DNA of 64,000 nucleotides, taken from assembly GCF_016820585.1 (NCBI RefSeq), contig NZ_JADHDX010000004.1, positions 186,001-250,000 on the forward strand, given 5' to 3'. The first letter of the stretch is position 1. Every line of letters begins with the position of its first letter. Positions 35,390-43,871 of the stretch are shown here, piece by piece. The position numbers and the translations under genes are program-made. The notes below the pieces were generated by a model. It was not told the DNA's origin. It did not search any database and worked only from the letters and a program-made list of their open reading frames with translations. The stretch is from Arthrobacter beigongshangensis (lineage in GTDB: Bacteria > Bacillota > Bacilli > Bacillales_A > Planococcaceae).

Positions 35390-36916
35390 TTAACCTTCCT
35401 CTTCCACAATAACCGCACGACCTCTTAGTTTTAGCAACAACGGAATAAGTAACCATGCTGCTGCAGCGATAAGAAACACTAGTGATAGCGGCTGCGTGAA
35501 GAAGATACTGAATTCACCGTTTGAGATCGTAAGGGCGCGGCGCATGTTGTTTTCAATCATCGGGCCTAACACGAGCGCTAAAACGAGTGGAGCGACAGGA
35601 TAATCATTTTTGGATAATAAATAACCGGCTACACCACATCCGAGTAGTAAATACAAATCGAAAATGGTGTATTGCACGGCGTATACGCCAAAAAATGAAA
35701 TAGCAACAATGATCGGTAATAGGTATTTCTTTGGTGTTTGAATGACTTTCGCAAACACACGGACGAGTGGCATATTGAGTACTAACAGCATCAAGTTACC
35801 GATAAACATACTGGCAATCAGTCCCCATGCGACCTCAGGGTGCTCGTCAAAGAGAAGGGGACCTGGCTGGATGTTGTACATAATCAGTGCGCCCATCAGG
35901 ATTGCCGTTGTACCGGAACCCGGAATCCCTAATGTGAGCAAAGGAATCATAGCGCCACCAGAAGCTGCGTTATTGGCTGATTCGGGGCCAGCTACACCTG
36001 CGATGTTACCTTTCCCGAAGCTTTCGGGGTTTTTACTGAATTTTTTTTCTGTCATGTAAGAGAAGAAAGAAGCAAGTGTTGCGCCTGCACCTGGAAGAAC
36101 TCCGATGAAAAATCCGAGTAGGGAGCCCCGCACGATTGGGACAGCGCTGTCCTTCATATCTTGTTTTGTGGGCATAATTCGATTGATTTTTGCGATGGCA
36201 CCGTCCTCGCTATCCCGTTCTAAAACAGTTTTGAACACTTCACCAAGTGCAAACAAACCAACAGCAATCGTTAAAAATTCTAGTCCAGAGAAAAGAATCG
36301 GTTGATTGTATGTAAAGCGGGCAATTCCTGAAACGGCATCAATGCCGATTGTGCCAAGGATAAGTCCGAAAACAGTCATGATTAAAGCCTTCGTCATAGA
36401 CTTACCAGCAAGTCCACTAACTGCGGCTAAACCTAATAGCATTAGAGAGAAGTATTGAGCAGGACCGAAATTTACGGCAACTTTGGACAGCGGCTGTGCT
36501 AGCAGGACGAGGCCGATGAGTGCAATGATTCCGGCGCAAAATGAGCCGATTGCCGAGATGGCTAACGCCGCACCGGCACGTCCTTGTCTCGCCATCTGAT
36601 AGCCGTCAAGTGTTGTGACGACGGATGATGACTCACCGGGTGTGTTTAACAATATAGACGTGGTGGAGCCTCCATACATGGCGCCGTAATAGACGCCGGC
36701 TAGTAAAATAATAGAGCTAGCTGCTGCTGCGCTTGTCGGCATACCAGAAGTGATTGTTGCGGTAACTGGGATGAGAAGGGCAACCCCGCTCATTGGTCCA
36801 ATGCCAGGCAGGACACCGACAGCTGTTCCGATGATGACGCCGACTAAGGCAAATAATAGATTTTGCCATTGAAAAGCAATTGCAAATCCATCCGCTAAAA
36901 ATTGTAATGTACTCAT
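35390..36916 (-). CDS. tctA: Tripartite tricarboxylate transporter, large membrane subunit TctA
   Basis: Membrane subunit of 508 residues with about ten to twelve hydrophobic helices. It carries the TctA signatures GVLPGIGPMSGVALLIP near residue 33 and GVLPGAGATLASFFSY near 277, an internal repeat typical of the family. RBS AAAGGAGG precedes ATG 36916. It is the last gene of tctCBA. Known members carry citrate and related tri- or dicarboxylates with sodium or protons; the substrate here is unknown. Confidence 0.95.
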   Translation of the reverse strand: MSTLQFLADGFAIAFQWQNLLFALVGVIIGTAVGVLPGIGPMSGVALLIPVTATITSGMPTSAAAASSIILLAGVYYGAMYGGSTTSILLNTPGESSSVVTTLDGYQMARQGRAGAALAISAIGSFCAGIIALIGLVLLAQPLSKVAVNFGPAQYFSLMLLGLAAVSGLAGKSMTKALIMTVFGLILGTIGIDAVSGIARFTYNQPILFSGLEFLTIAVGLFALGEVFKTVLERDSEDGAIAKINRIMPTKQDMKDSAVPIVRGSLLGFFIGVLPGAGATLASFFSYMTEKKFSKNPESFGKGNIAGVAGPESANNAASGGAMIPLLTLGIPGSGTTAILMGALIMYNIQPGPLLFDEHPEVAWGLIASMFIGNLMLLVLNMPLVRVFAKVIQTPKKYLLPIIVAISFFGVYAVQYTIFDLYLLLGCGVAGYLLSKNDYPVAPLVLALVLGPMIENNMRRALTISNGEFSIFFTQPLSLVFLIAAAAWLLIPLLLKLRGRAVIVEEEG

Positions 36917-36938
36917 AGCTTAAGTTCCTCCTTTCTCC

Positions 36939-37388
36939 TTAAAATGAAGGGAATCCGGGCAGTGATCCGCCGAGAAGTTCCGAAAATAAATAATAGATAC
37001 CAACTGAAAATGCGAATGCAATCAGGATGGACCGCAGTATTCGACCACGTTCCATCGTTTGAAAGGCGATGAGTAAGAAGCCGAATGTTGAAATGACATA
37101 GCCAAGCTTTTCAAGTGTAAATGCGTACAAAATAGCACCAATAAGAATAATGGCAAATTTTTTATATTGAAATTTCTCTTTCGTTGCCGATGCAGATTTG
37201 TACTTGAACGTTTCGTACAGTAAACGTAAGCTCAAAATGAGTAGAATGGCACCAAGCCACATTGGAAATATTTTTGGCCCTACGGCTGATCCGTATGCGC
37301 TATCAGGGATTTTTTGACTTTCCAAGACAACGACAAGACCAACTAATAAAAAGGCAATGCTGGCATATCGATCGAATGTTTTACTCAT
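36939..37388 (-). CDS. tctB: Tripartite tricarboxylate transporter, small membrane subunit TctB
   Basis: Small membrane subunit of 149 residues with four predicted helices (starting ASIAFLLVGLVVVL). ATG 37388 has AGGAGG nine bases upstream; GTG 37400 would sit on that site. It lies 22 bp before tctA. A hairpin at 37411-37435 separates it from tctC. Confidence 0.88.
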   Translation of the reverse strand: MSKTFDRYASIAFLLVGLVVVLESQKIPDSAYGSAVGPKIFPMWLGAILLILSLRLLYETFKYKSASATKEKFQYKKFAIILIGAILYAFTLEKLGYVISTFGFLLIAFQTMERGRILRSILIAFAFSVGIYYLFSELLGGSLPGFPSF

Positions 37389-37404
37389 AGTCTTTTCCAC
37401 CTCC

Positions 37405-37435
37405 TAAAAGAAAAGGCGGCCGTTATAGCCGCCTA
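37405..37435 (-). terminator. Attenuating hairpin between tctC and tctB
   Basis: AGGCGGC / GCCGCCT stem with TTTTCTTTT behind it on the minus strand. Such a partial terminator or stability stem after a binding-protein gene usually raises its expression over the membrane subunits. Confidence 0.6.
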
Positions 37436-37444
37436 TACTAGCAG

Positions 37445-38485
37445 TTATTTTTGCATGCCAAGCGCTGTTAACAATTCCACGATGACTTTATCTTGGTCTT
37501 CTAAGTAAGAAGTGAAATCGGCAGAATCACGATATTCATACTCCCAACCATTTTTCTCTAATTCGGCAGCCCACTCATCTGTCATGACCATCTTTTTAAG
37601 ATTGTCGTTCCAGTAATTAAATGCAGCTTCGGACATGTCTTTCGGGCCGAATAAGCCACGCCAAATTGTGAACTCTGCGTCAATCCCTTCTTCTTGGAAG
37701 GTAGGGACATCTGCTAATTCGCCTTCTAGCCTTTCAAGTGAACTAACAGCCAAAACTCGGACATCGCCAGATTTTACATAGGATCCAATTGCAGAAGCAT
37801 CGGTTGCGATAACATCCGCATTACCACCGAGTAACGCTGCAATGGCTTCACCACCACCATCATAAGAGACATACTTGACAGTCTTTGGATCAATGCCATA
37901 TTTGAATGCAGGAAGTACGCCGACAAGATGGTCCATAGAACCTGGAGCGGATCCACCAGCCAATGTGACAGCTGTTGCGTCAGCCTTAATCGCTTCCAAC
38001 ACATCCTTTAATGTATTGAATTCCGAATCGGCTTTGACAACAATCGCTCCATAATCACGTGTTAACTGTGCCAAAGGTGTTGTATCTTTATAGCCATAAG
38101 GGCTGTTTCCTTCCGCCTTATTATGATTGATTAGGATAGGTGGAGATTTAACAAGTAGGACATGATCATTTTTTGCTTCCTTCGTAGCGTATTCCGCCAT
38201 GTAGACAGCGCCACCACCGCCAGGTTTGTTTTCAACGGTAATAGACTTTTCGACTAGCTTTGTTTCGCCCATTGTTTTCGCAATTGCTCGAGCAGTTAAG
38301 TCCCATCCACCGCCAGCCCCTGAAGGTGCAACAATTGTGATGTTATTCTTTGGGTAATCAGGAGCCTTGGCAGCAGTAGCGGTACCCTCATTTTCACTAC
38401 TACTACCGCCGCTTGAAGTACATGCTGCAAGACTTAATGCCAATAAACTTGTTAGTGCAACTGTCGTAAACTTTTTCCATTTCAT
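37445..38485 (-). CDS. tctC: Tripartite tricarboxylate transporter substrate-binding lipoprotein TctC
   Basis: Extracellular receptor of 346 residues. The signal peptide ends with a lipobox LAAC (Cys22), followed by a Ser/Gly-rich linker. The mature part has the Bug/TctC fold features: NNITIVAPSGAGGGWD near 47, PGGGGAVYM near 88, and APGSMDH near 180. ATG 38485 follows GGGGGAG. First gene of the transporter operon, next to a CitAB-type two-component system that probably senses the same carboxylate. Confidence 0.94.
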   Translation of the reverse strand: MKWKKFTTVALTSLLALSLAACTSSGGSSSENEGTATAAKAPDYPKNNITIVAPSGAGGGWDLTARAIAKTMGETKLVEKSITVENKPGGGGAVYMAEYATKEAKNDHVLLVKSPPILINHNKAEGNSPYGYKDTTPLAQLTRDYGAIVVKADSEFNTLKDVLEAIKADATAVTLAGGSAPGSMDHLVGVLPAFKYGIDPKTVKYVSYDGGGEAIAALLGGNADVIATDASAIGSYVKSGDVRVLAVSSLERLEGELADVPTFQEEGIDAEFTIWRGLFGPKDMSEAAFNYWNDNLKKMVMTDEWAAELEKNGWEYEYRDSADFTSYLEDQDKVIVELLTALGMQK

Positions 38486-38503
38486 TTTCTACTCCCCCTT
38501 AAA

Positions 38504-38546
38504 ATAAAAATTGATGACAGCGCTTTCAAGCGCCTGTCATCAATTT
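38504..38546 (-). terminator. Strong hairpin between the response regulator gene and tctC
   Basis: AAATTGATGACAG / CTGTCATCAATTT (38508-38520 with 38534-38546) plus inner CGCTT/AAGCG, followed by TTTTATTTT on the minus strand. It is a strong terminator 20 bp before tctC, so tctC needs its own promoter nearby or antitermination. One candidate is TTGAAT and TAAATT, 16 bp apart, around 38545-38575. Confidence 0.75.
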
Positions 38547-38623
38547 ATCAGAAGATTGGTTGAATTCAATGTTTATGGTAATAAGTTTGATAATGGGAGT
38601 AAACGTCATTTTGTTCATACTGT

Positions 38624-39316
38624 TTACCGTTTTTTTATAAAGTACCTTCTTTCAGGACGTCCAACTGATCCATATAACAGTTCCGTAAATGCCCGTTTCT
38701 CGGAGACGAGGTATTCGAGGTAACGTCTTGCCGTTGAGCGACTCACACCGATTTCCACTCCAAGTGCTTCAGCAGTAATTCCGCCTTCGATTTTTTCGAT
38801 ATGTTGAACCACTTTTTCTTTTGTTATCGGATCGATGCCTTTTGGTGGAACGGGATCTATGTCTTGTTCGGTTGTGTTTGTTTGATTCCAAAGAAGCTTG
38901 ATAGAGTCCTCCTGCATGGTGCCTTCGCCAGCAAGTGTCTCCCTTTTGTTTTTATAAGAAAGCAGACTTTCTTGGAAACGGTCAAATGTTAATGGCTTCA
39001 AAATATAATCGATAACACCTCGGCGGTAGGCTCTTTTGACAATTTCAATTTCTGCCGCTGCTGTTATGAAAATAATATCGGTTTCTGGACTATTTTCATG
39101 AATGAACGTCATCAGTTCGATGCCAAGCGTGTCAGGTAAATAAACATCTAATAACACAAGGTCTGGCTGTAAGGCTGAAACCCAATCCTTTGCCTCTTCC
39201 CCGGTGTATGCTGAACCAATAACTGTGAAGCCTTCAATTTTTTCGATGAATCGTCGATGAATGTCCGCGACACGTTTGTCATCTTCAATAATTAAAATCT
39301 CTATCGGAACGGTCAT
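38624..39316 (-). CDS. CitB/DcuR-family response regulator
   Basis: Response regulator of 230 residues. The receiver has IEDD at about 10, phospho-acceptor Asp in LLDVYLPD near 56 and Lys in ILKPLT near 106. The C-terminal helix-turn-helix region (ITAEALGVEIGVSRSTARRY) is of the CitB type. It overlaps the kinase gene by 32 bp and precedes tctCBA, so it probably activates the transporter (compare CitT/DctR of B. subtilis). Confidence 0.9.
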   Translation of the reverse strand: MTVPIEILIIEDDKRVADIHRRFIEKIEGFTVIGSAYTGEEAKDWVSALQPDLVLLDVYLPDTLGIELMTFIHENSPETDIIFITAAAEIEIVKRAYRRGVIDYILKPLTFDRFQESLLSYKNKRETLAGEGTMQEDSIKLLWNQTNTTEQDIDPVPPKGIDPITKEKVVQHIEKIEGGITAEALGVEIGVSRSTARRYLEYLVSEKRAFTELLYGSVGRPERRYFIKKR

Positions 39317-40910
39317 GCAAAACTCCCCCTTTTGGAATAGAAATGATAAATAGCGCGCCGCCTAAGTCGCCTTTTTCTAGCGTGATGGAGCCCCCGAGAT
39401 CTTTCACGTTATCAGCAACTTTTATCAATCCATATCCACGATCTGCCTCTTTTTTTGTAGAAACTCTTTCTTTGAAGAATGCCTCAAGCATATGTGAGGC
39501 GATACCTTGTCCAGAATCCTCTATTTCCATCAATATCTCTTCTCCATTATCGATAATCAGAATACGGACTGTTCTTTTGTCCTTAGGATAGGAATCGACT
39601 GCTTCAAAAGCGTTAGTGACTAAATTACCAATGATGGAAACGAAATGATTTTTTTCTAAATGTGATGGTAATTTAGCAAGAAAGCTGTCTTCATCCAGAA
39701 TAAATCGAACTTTTAACTCTTTTGCTCGATTGAAAAAACCGATGACAATCCCACCGAGAAACGGATCCTGCAAGCGATTGGTCACGAACTGAATGAGGGA
39801 TTGATGCTCGGCAGTTTCATGATGGATAAGACTCAAAGCCTCGTCATAGGAGTTCAGTTGAATAAGGCCGGAAATGGTATATAAAAAGTTATTGTATTCA
39901 TGTGTCTGTGCCCGTAATGCTTCCGAATAGCGTTTTACTTGTGATAACTCCATCGCAAGGCGATCAATATCTGATTGCAGTCGGAAAGTAGAAACCGCTC
40001 CAACGATTTGTTTGCCAACCCGAATAGGGATTCGGTTGACAATGACCTTCTTACCGCGAATTTCCATCGGTCGATCAAGATGCTGCTCCCCGGTTTCAAG
40101 TACAATTGGCAAAAGAGAATTCGGCAGTACTTCCTGAATGGTTACACCAATCAGGTCAACCTGATCAGGTAAAGATAACGTATCATATGCCGCAACATTC
40201 ACAGTCGTAATGATTCCCTTTGCATCTACCATGATAATTCCTTCACGAACCGATTCAATGAGTGCGTTGCGTTCGGTGAATAAATTAGCAATTTCTGCAG
40301 GCTCAAGATTGAATAATTCTTTTTTTATATTACGAGCCAGGATGCTTGAACAAATAACGCCGATAAAAATAGCAATAAGAACAATATAGGAAATGTTATC
40401 AACATACTGAAAGAAAATTGTAGAATTATTTTCTTTCAAAAATCCAACTGAAATGATGCCGATAATATCACCATTGTTATCGAAGACGGGTGCTTTACCG
40501 CGCAAGGCAGCTCCAAGTGTTCCTGTCGCTTCTGAAATATAGGATTCGCCGAGAACAAGGGCTCGTTCATTGTCATCGCCAACCATCTTTTTTCCAATCC
40601 GTTCAACAACGGGATGCGCATAACGGATGCCTTCAGTATTACCTATGACAATATATTCGGCCCCTGTTTTTAGACGGATTGCCTCAGCGATAGGCTGCAA
40701 TGCATCCGATGGGTTTTCTTGTCCAAACCCCGCACGGATATCTGGACGATCTGCAGTTGTTTTCGCAATGCTTAGCGCTCGTTGTCCAATTTGTTGTTCA
40801 ATGCCCTGTGACATCGTGAAGTAGAATGAAATCCCGATGACAATGGCTAGTAAAGAAACGAAAATAGCGCCATATAAAAAGATGCGCATTTGTAATGAAA
40901 TAGATTTAAT
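39285..40910 (-). CDS. CitA/DcuS-family carboxylate sensor histidine kinase
   Basis: Membrane kinase of about 540 residues: N-terminal helix, extracytoplasmic sCache/PAS sensor (about 40-170), second helix near 180, cytoplasmic PAS (about 215-310), His box QTHEYNNFLYTISGL and ATPase domain with GYGLIKVAD. Substrate is probably a tricarboxylate. ATG 40889 starts inside the first helix region and has no ribosome site; seven codons upstream ATT 40910 has GAGG 11 bases before it and would give the usual IKSISLQ anchor. No ATG, GTG or TTG lies between. I therefore use ATT, with ATG 40889 as the conservative choice. Confidence 0.82.
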   Translation of the reverse strand: MKSISLQMRIFLYGAIFVSLLAIVIGISFYFTMSQGIEQQIGQRALSIAKTTADRPDIRAGFGQENPSDALQPIAEAIRLKTGAEYIVIGNTEGIRYAHPVVERIGKKMVGDDNERALVLGESYISEATGTLGAALRGKAPVFDNNGDIIGIISVGFLKENNSTIFFQYVDNISYIVLIAIFIGVICSSILARNIKKELFNLEPAEIANLFTERNALIESVREGIIMVDAKGIITTVNVAAYDTLSLPDQVDLIGVTIQEVLPNSLLPIVLETGEQHLDRPMEIRGKKVIVNRIPIRVGKQIVGAVSTFRLQSDIDRLAMELSQVKRYSEALRAQTHEYNNFLYTISGLIQLNSYDEALSLIHHETAEHQSLIQFVTNRLQDPFLGGIVIGFFNRAKELKVRFILDEDSFLAKLPSHLEKNHFVSIIGNLVTNAFEAVDSYPKDKRTVRILIIDNGEEILMEIEDSGQGIASHMLEAFFKERVSTKKEADRGYGLIKVADNVKDLGGSITLEKGDLGGALFIISIPKGGVLHDRSDRDFNY

Positions 40911-41027
40911 GACGAGAATCGCCTCACTATCTGCATAGATATGATGTACAGTGCCAATGGATGCGCCATGAAGATAAATCTCTTTATATGTTACACTATT
41001 ATAAATAGTTAAAATAGGGGGATATTC

Positions 41028-41990
41028 ATGAAACTAAGAATCTTTGTGACAAGAAAGCTAGATGATAGCGTGATAGCACCACTTCGAGAGAAGTTCGATG
41101 TGCGGATGTGGGAGTCGGAAAGTGAATCGGTACCGCGCGATATTTTATTGAAAGAAGCTGCAGAAGCGGATGCGCTTTGGACGGTTTTGGCAGATAGCGT
41201 CGATCGCGAATTGTTTGAAATAGCGCCGAAGTTGAAAGTTGTGTCTAATTTAGCGGTTGGCTATAACAATATTGATCTTGAGGTAGCGAAGGAACGTGGT
41301 GTTATTGTGACTAATACGCCAGGCGTGTTGACGGAAACGACAGCGGATCTTACTTTTGGACTGCTCCTTGCGACTGCGCGTCGTCTGATGGAGGCAGAAA
41401 ATGATATTCGGACGGGCAATTGGACGTCATGGTCCCCAATGGGCTACACAGGCATGGATGTCGGAGGTGCGACGCTTGGTATTATTGGTATGGGACGGAT
41501 TGGAGAGGCGGTAGCACGTCGGGCAAAAGGATTTGATATGCGCGTTTTGTATCATAATCGCAGTCGAAAAATGGATGCGGAAGTCGAGCATGGTTTTGAA
41601 TATGTCGAATTGGATACACTGCTGAAGTCCGTGGATTACGTCGTGATTCTTGCGCCGTATACACCGGAAACGGCGGGATTGATTGGTGCAAGGGAACTTG
41701 GGATGATGAAAAAGACTGCGGTTGTTATTAATGTTGCGCGTGGAGGAATTGTCGATGAGACGGCGCTCTATGAAGCATTGAAAAACGGAGACATTTGGGC
41801 GGCAGGTCTCGATGTATTTGCCACGGAACCGGTGCCGCAAGATAATCCGTTGCTGACACTACCCAATGTGACGGTATTGCCGCATATCGGAAGTGCAAGC
41901 ATTAAAACGCGAATTGAAATGATGAACTTGAATGCACAAGCGATTATGGATGTGTTAGAAGGAAGAGAGCCTGCGAATCGGGTAGTGTGA
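41028..41990 (+). CDS. D-2-hydroxyacid dehydrogenase (glyoxylate/hydroxypyruvate reductase type)
   Basis: NAD(P)H-dependent oxidoreductase of 320 residues. The Rossmann loop GMGRIGEAVARR lies near 153, and the catalytic triad is visible as Arg in NVARGGIVDE, Glu in DVFATEPVP and His in LPHIGSAS. Length and sequence fit D-glycerate dehydrogenase or glyoxylate reductase (GyaR/GhrB-like). GGGGGA precedes ATG 41028. It is transcribed away from the kinase and probably together with the VOC gene 21 bp downstream. Confidence 0.88.
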   Translation: MKLRIFVTRKLDDSVIAPLREKFDVRMWESESESVPRDILLKEAAEADALWTVLADSVDRELFEIAPKLKVVSNLAVGYNNIDLEVAKERGVIVTNTPGVLTETTADLTFGLLLATARRLMEAENDIRTGNWTSWSPMGYTGMDVGGATLGIIGMGRIGEAVARRAKGFDMRVLYHNRSRKMDAEVEHGFEYVELDTLLKSVDYVVILAPYTPETAGLIGARELGMMKKTAVVINVARGGIVDETALYEALKNGDIWAAGLDVFATEPVPQDNPLLTLPNVTVLPHIGSASIKTRIEMMNLNAQAIMDVLEGREPANRVV

Positions 41991-42011
41991 AGTGAAAATT
42001 AGGAGGAGTGA

Positions 42012-42428
42012 ATGATGAAAGGTTCGGCAATCCCGTATTTAACGTTTTATGGACAAGGTAAAGAAGCAGCTGATTTCTATGCAAAGGTATTTGGGTTGGA
42101 GAACCTTGGGATGCAAAAGTACGGCGATGCCGATTTCCCGTCACCACCAGAAGCGGCGGATTATTTGCTACATTGCCACCTGCAAAAAGACGATTTTCAA
42201 ATCATGCTTGCAGATTCTGTCGATAAACAGCCAGACAACATCAGACATGGTCTGTCACTTACCGTTCAATGTGACGGAGAAGAAGAGGCACAGCGTTTAT
42301 ACGATGGTTTACGTGAAGAGGGTGAAGTGCTTATGGAACTGCAAGATATGTTTTGGGGAGCAAAGTTCGGAAAAGTGAGGGATAAGTTTGGCTTTGTTTG
42401 GGATTTGAATTATGAGAAGGAAAGGTAA
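42012..42428 (+). CDS. VOC-family (PhnB-like) protein
   Basis: A 138-residue vicinal-oxygen-chelate-fold protein (PYLTFYGQGKEAADFYAKVF at the start, QDMFWGAKFGKVRDKFGF at the end), the pattern of PhnB/YjdN-like proteins. These are small metal-binding or glyoxalase-like proteins of mostly unknown substrate. RBS TTAGGAGGAG precedes ATGATG; either ATG may be used. Confidence 0.85.
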   Translation: MMKGSAIPYLTFYGQGKEAADFYAKVFGLENLGMQKYGDADFPSPPEAADYLLHCHLQKDDFQIMLADSVDKQPDNIRHGLSLTVQCDGEEEAQRLYDGLREEGEVLMELQDMFWGAKFGKVRDKFGFVWDLNYEKER

Positions 42429-42445
42429 GTCATTGAGGTAAGAAA

Positions 42446-42653
42446 GGGCTGTCTAATAAGTATTAAGGAACTCGTTTTACAGGGGTTATGATAATTATGA
42501 TTGTAGTGGAAGCGTTGTGAGCAATAAGGCAGATGCTTTTGCTGTCCGATTGGTTGAAGCCAAGCCCGCATCCGCCACCGGAGCGTAAATCAATATTTCT
42601 ATAATTGAAAAGGGACTGCCGGCTTGTTAATTTGACTTTTCGGACAGCCCCTT
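42446..42653. mobile_element. Possible MITE or decayed IS remnant
   Basis: The 250-bp gene-free stretch is bounded by GGGCTGTCTAATAAGT on the left and ACTTTTCGGACAGCCC on the right, inverted repeats of the kind found at ends of IS1182-like elements. The interior (for example CCGCCACCGGAGCGTAAATCA) has no open frame. The right part also forms a hairpin (see terminator at 42606), so the IR pairing could be coincidental. Confidence 0.35.
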
Positions 42654-42655
42654 CT
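42606..42655 (-). terminator. Probable terminator of gltS
   Basis: On the minus strand AAGGGGCTGTCCG pairs with CGGCAGTCCCTT, two wobbles, and is followed by TTCAATTAT. It lies 26 bp after the gltS stop. Confidence 0.5.
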
Positions 42656-42680
42656 TTGATGGAGCTAGTTGTTTTGTTTA

Positions 42681-43871
42681 TCAGTTAAATATATTAATGG
42701 TTGTAATAATAATCGGCATTGCGAAGACGTCAATTAGGAAAGCGCCGACGATTGGGACGATAAGAAATGCTTTTCGTGAAGGGCCAAATCGTTCAGTGAC
42801 AGCTGCCATATTGGCCATAGCATTTGGAGTGGCACCCAAACCGTGTCCAGTGAAACCGGCAACCATGATGGCTGCGTCGTAGTCTTTCCCGAGTAGACGG
42901 AACAGGACAAAAATGCTGAATAGAACAATGAAAACAACTTGGATGAACACAATAACAAGTAATGGAAGGGCTAAGCCAGCAACTTCCCAAAGCTTAATAC
43001 TCATCAATGCCATTGACAGGAAAATACCTAAAGACACATCACCGATTAGGCTAATGCCTTTCATGTCGATAAGATTAGGATTCATCCGATCGACAATATT
43101 TCTGACGAGGACAGCAACGAACATAGCGCCCACGTAACCGGGAAGAACGAATCCTGTTGCAGTTGAAAAGAGTTCACCTAAATACGTTCCGACGGCCATA
43201 CAGAATGTGATGAGTAGGATTTGCATGAAGAAGGAATCGGTTTGAATTGCTTTTTTCTTTTCCTCAAAATGTCCTCCAACCCCATCGTCTTTTTCTGTTG
43301 GCTTCAGATTGTGTTTCGTAATAAGGTATTTGACAGTAGGACCTCCGACAAGACCGCCGGCTACAAGACCGAACGTGGCAGCTGCAACTCCGATAGAAAG
43401 TGCGGAATTGATGCCGAGGTCTTCAAGCGTCTGTCCGAAGGCAGTTGCAGCTCCGTGACCCCCTTCCATCGATACAGCTCCTCCCATCATTCCGATTAGC
43501 GGATGTAAATCGAATAAATAAGCCATGGAAACACCAATTGCGTTTTGCGCAAGTGCTAGGAATCCGCAGGCAAGCCAGTAAATGACAAGGAGTTTGCCTC
43601 CCAGTTTAATGAGTTTAAAGCTTGCTCCTAAACCGATTGTTGTAAAGAATGTTAGCATAAATAAGCTTTGTAGTGATGTATCAAGTGTAATTTCGAGCCA
43701 TCCAAGTGACTTGAAAAGGGTCGCGAATAATGCAAATAATAAACCTCCGACGACAGGAGCAGGAATACAAAATTTCTGTAAAATCCCGACCTTTTTAACT
43801 AAGATCATTCCTAGAGCAAGTAGCGCGACGGAAAGAAAGATTGTTGTGACTTGATTAAGTTCGAGCGTCAT
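42681..43871 (-). CDS. gltS: Sodium/glutamate symporter GltS
   Basis: Membrane carrier of 396 residues with the two-fold inverted topology of GltS, each half with a glycine-rich reentrant motif (GGAVSMEGGHGAATAFG near 130 and VAGFTGHGLGATPNAMA near 345). It imports glutamate with sodium. ATG 43871 lies inside the 3' end of hutG, with GGAGGG upstream. Pairing with hutG, which produces glutamate, suggests a joint role in glutamate or histidine use. Confidence 0.94.
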   Translation of the reverse strand: MTLELNQVTTIFLSVALLALGMILVKKVGILQKFCIPAPVVGGLLFALFATLFKSLGWLEITLDTSLQSLFMLTFFTTIGLGASFKLIKLGGKLLVIYWLACGFLALAQNAIGVSMAYLFDLHPLIGMMGGAVSMEGGHGAATAFGQTLEDLGINSALSIGVAAATFGLVAGGLVGGPTVKYLITKHNLKPTEKDDGVGGHFEEKKKAIQTDSFFMQILLITFCMAVGTYLGELFSTATGFVLPGYVGAMFVAVLVRNIVDRMNPNLIDMKGISLIGDVSLGIFLSMALMSIKLWEVAGLALPLLVIVFIQVVFIVLFSIFVLFRLLGKDYDAAIMVAGFTGHGLGATPNAMANMAAVTERFGPSRKAFLIVPIVGAFLIDVFAMPIIITTINIFN

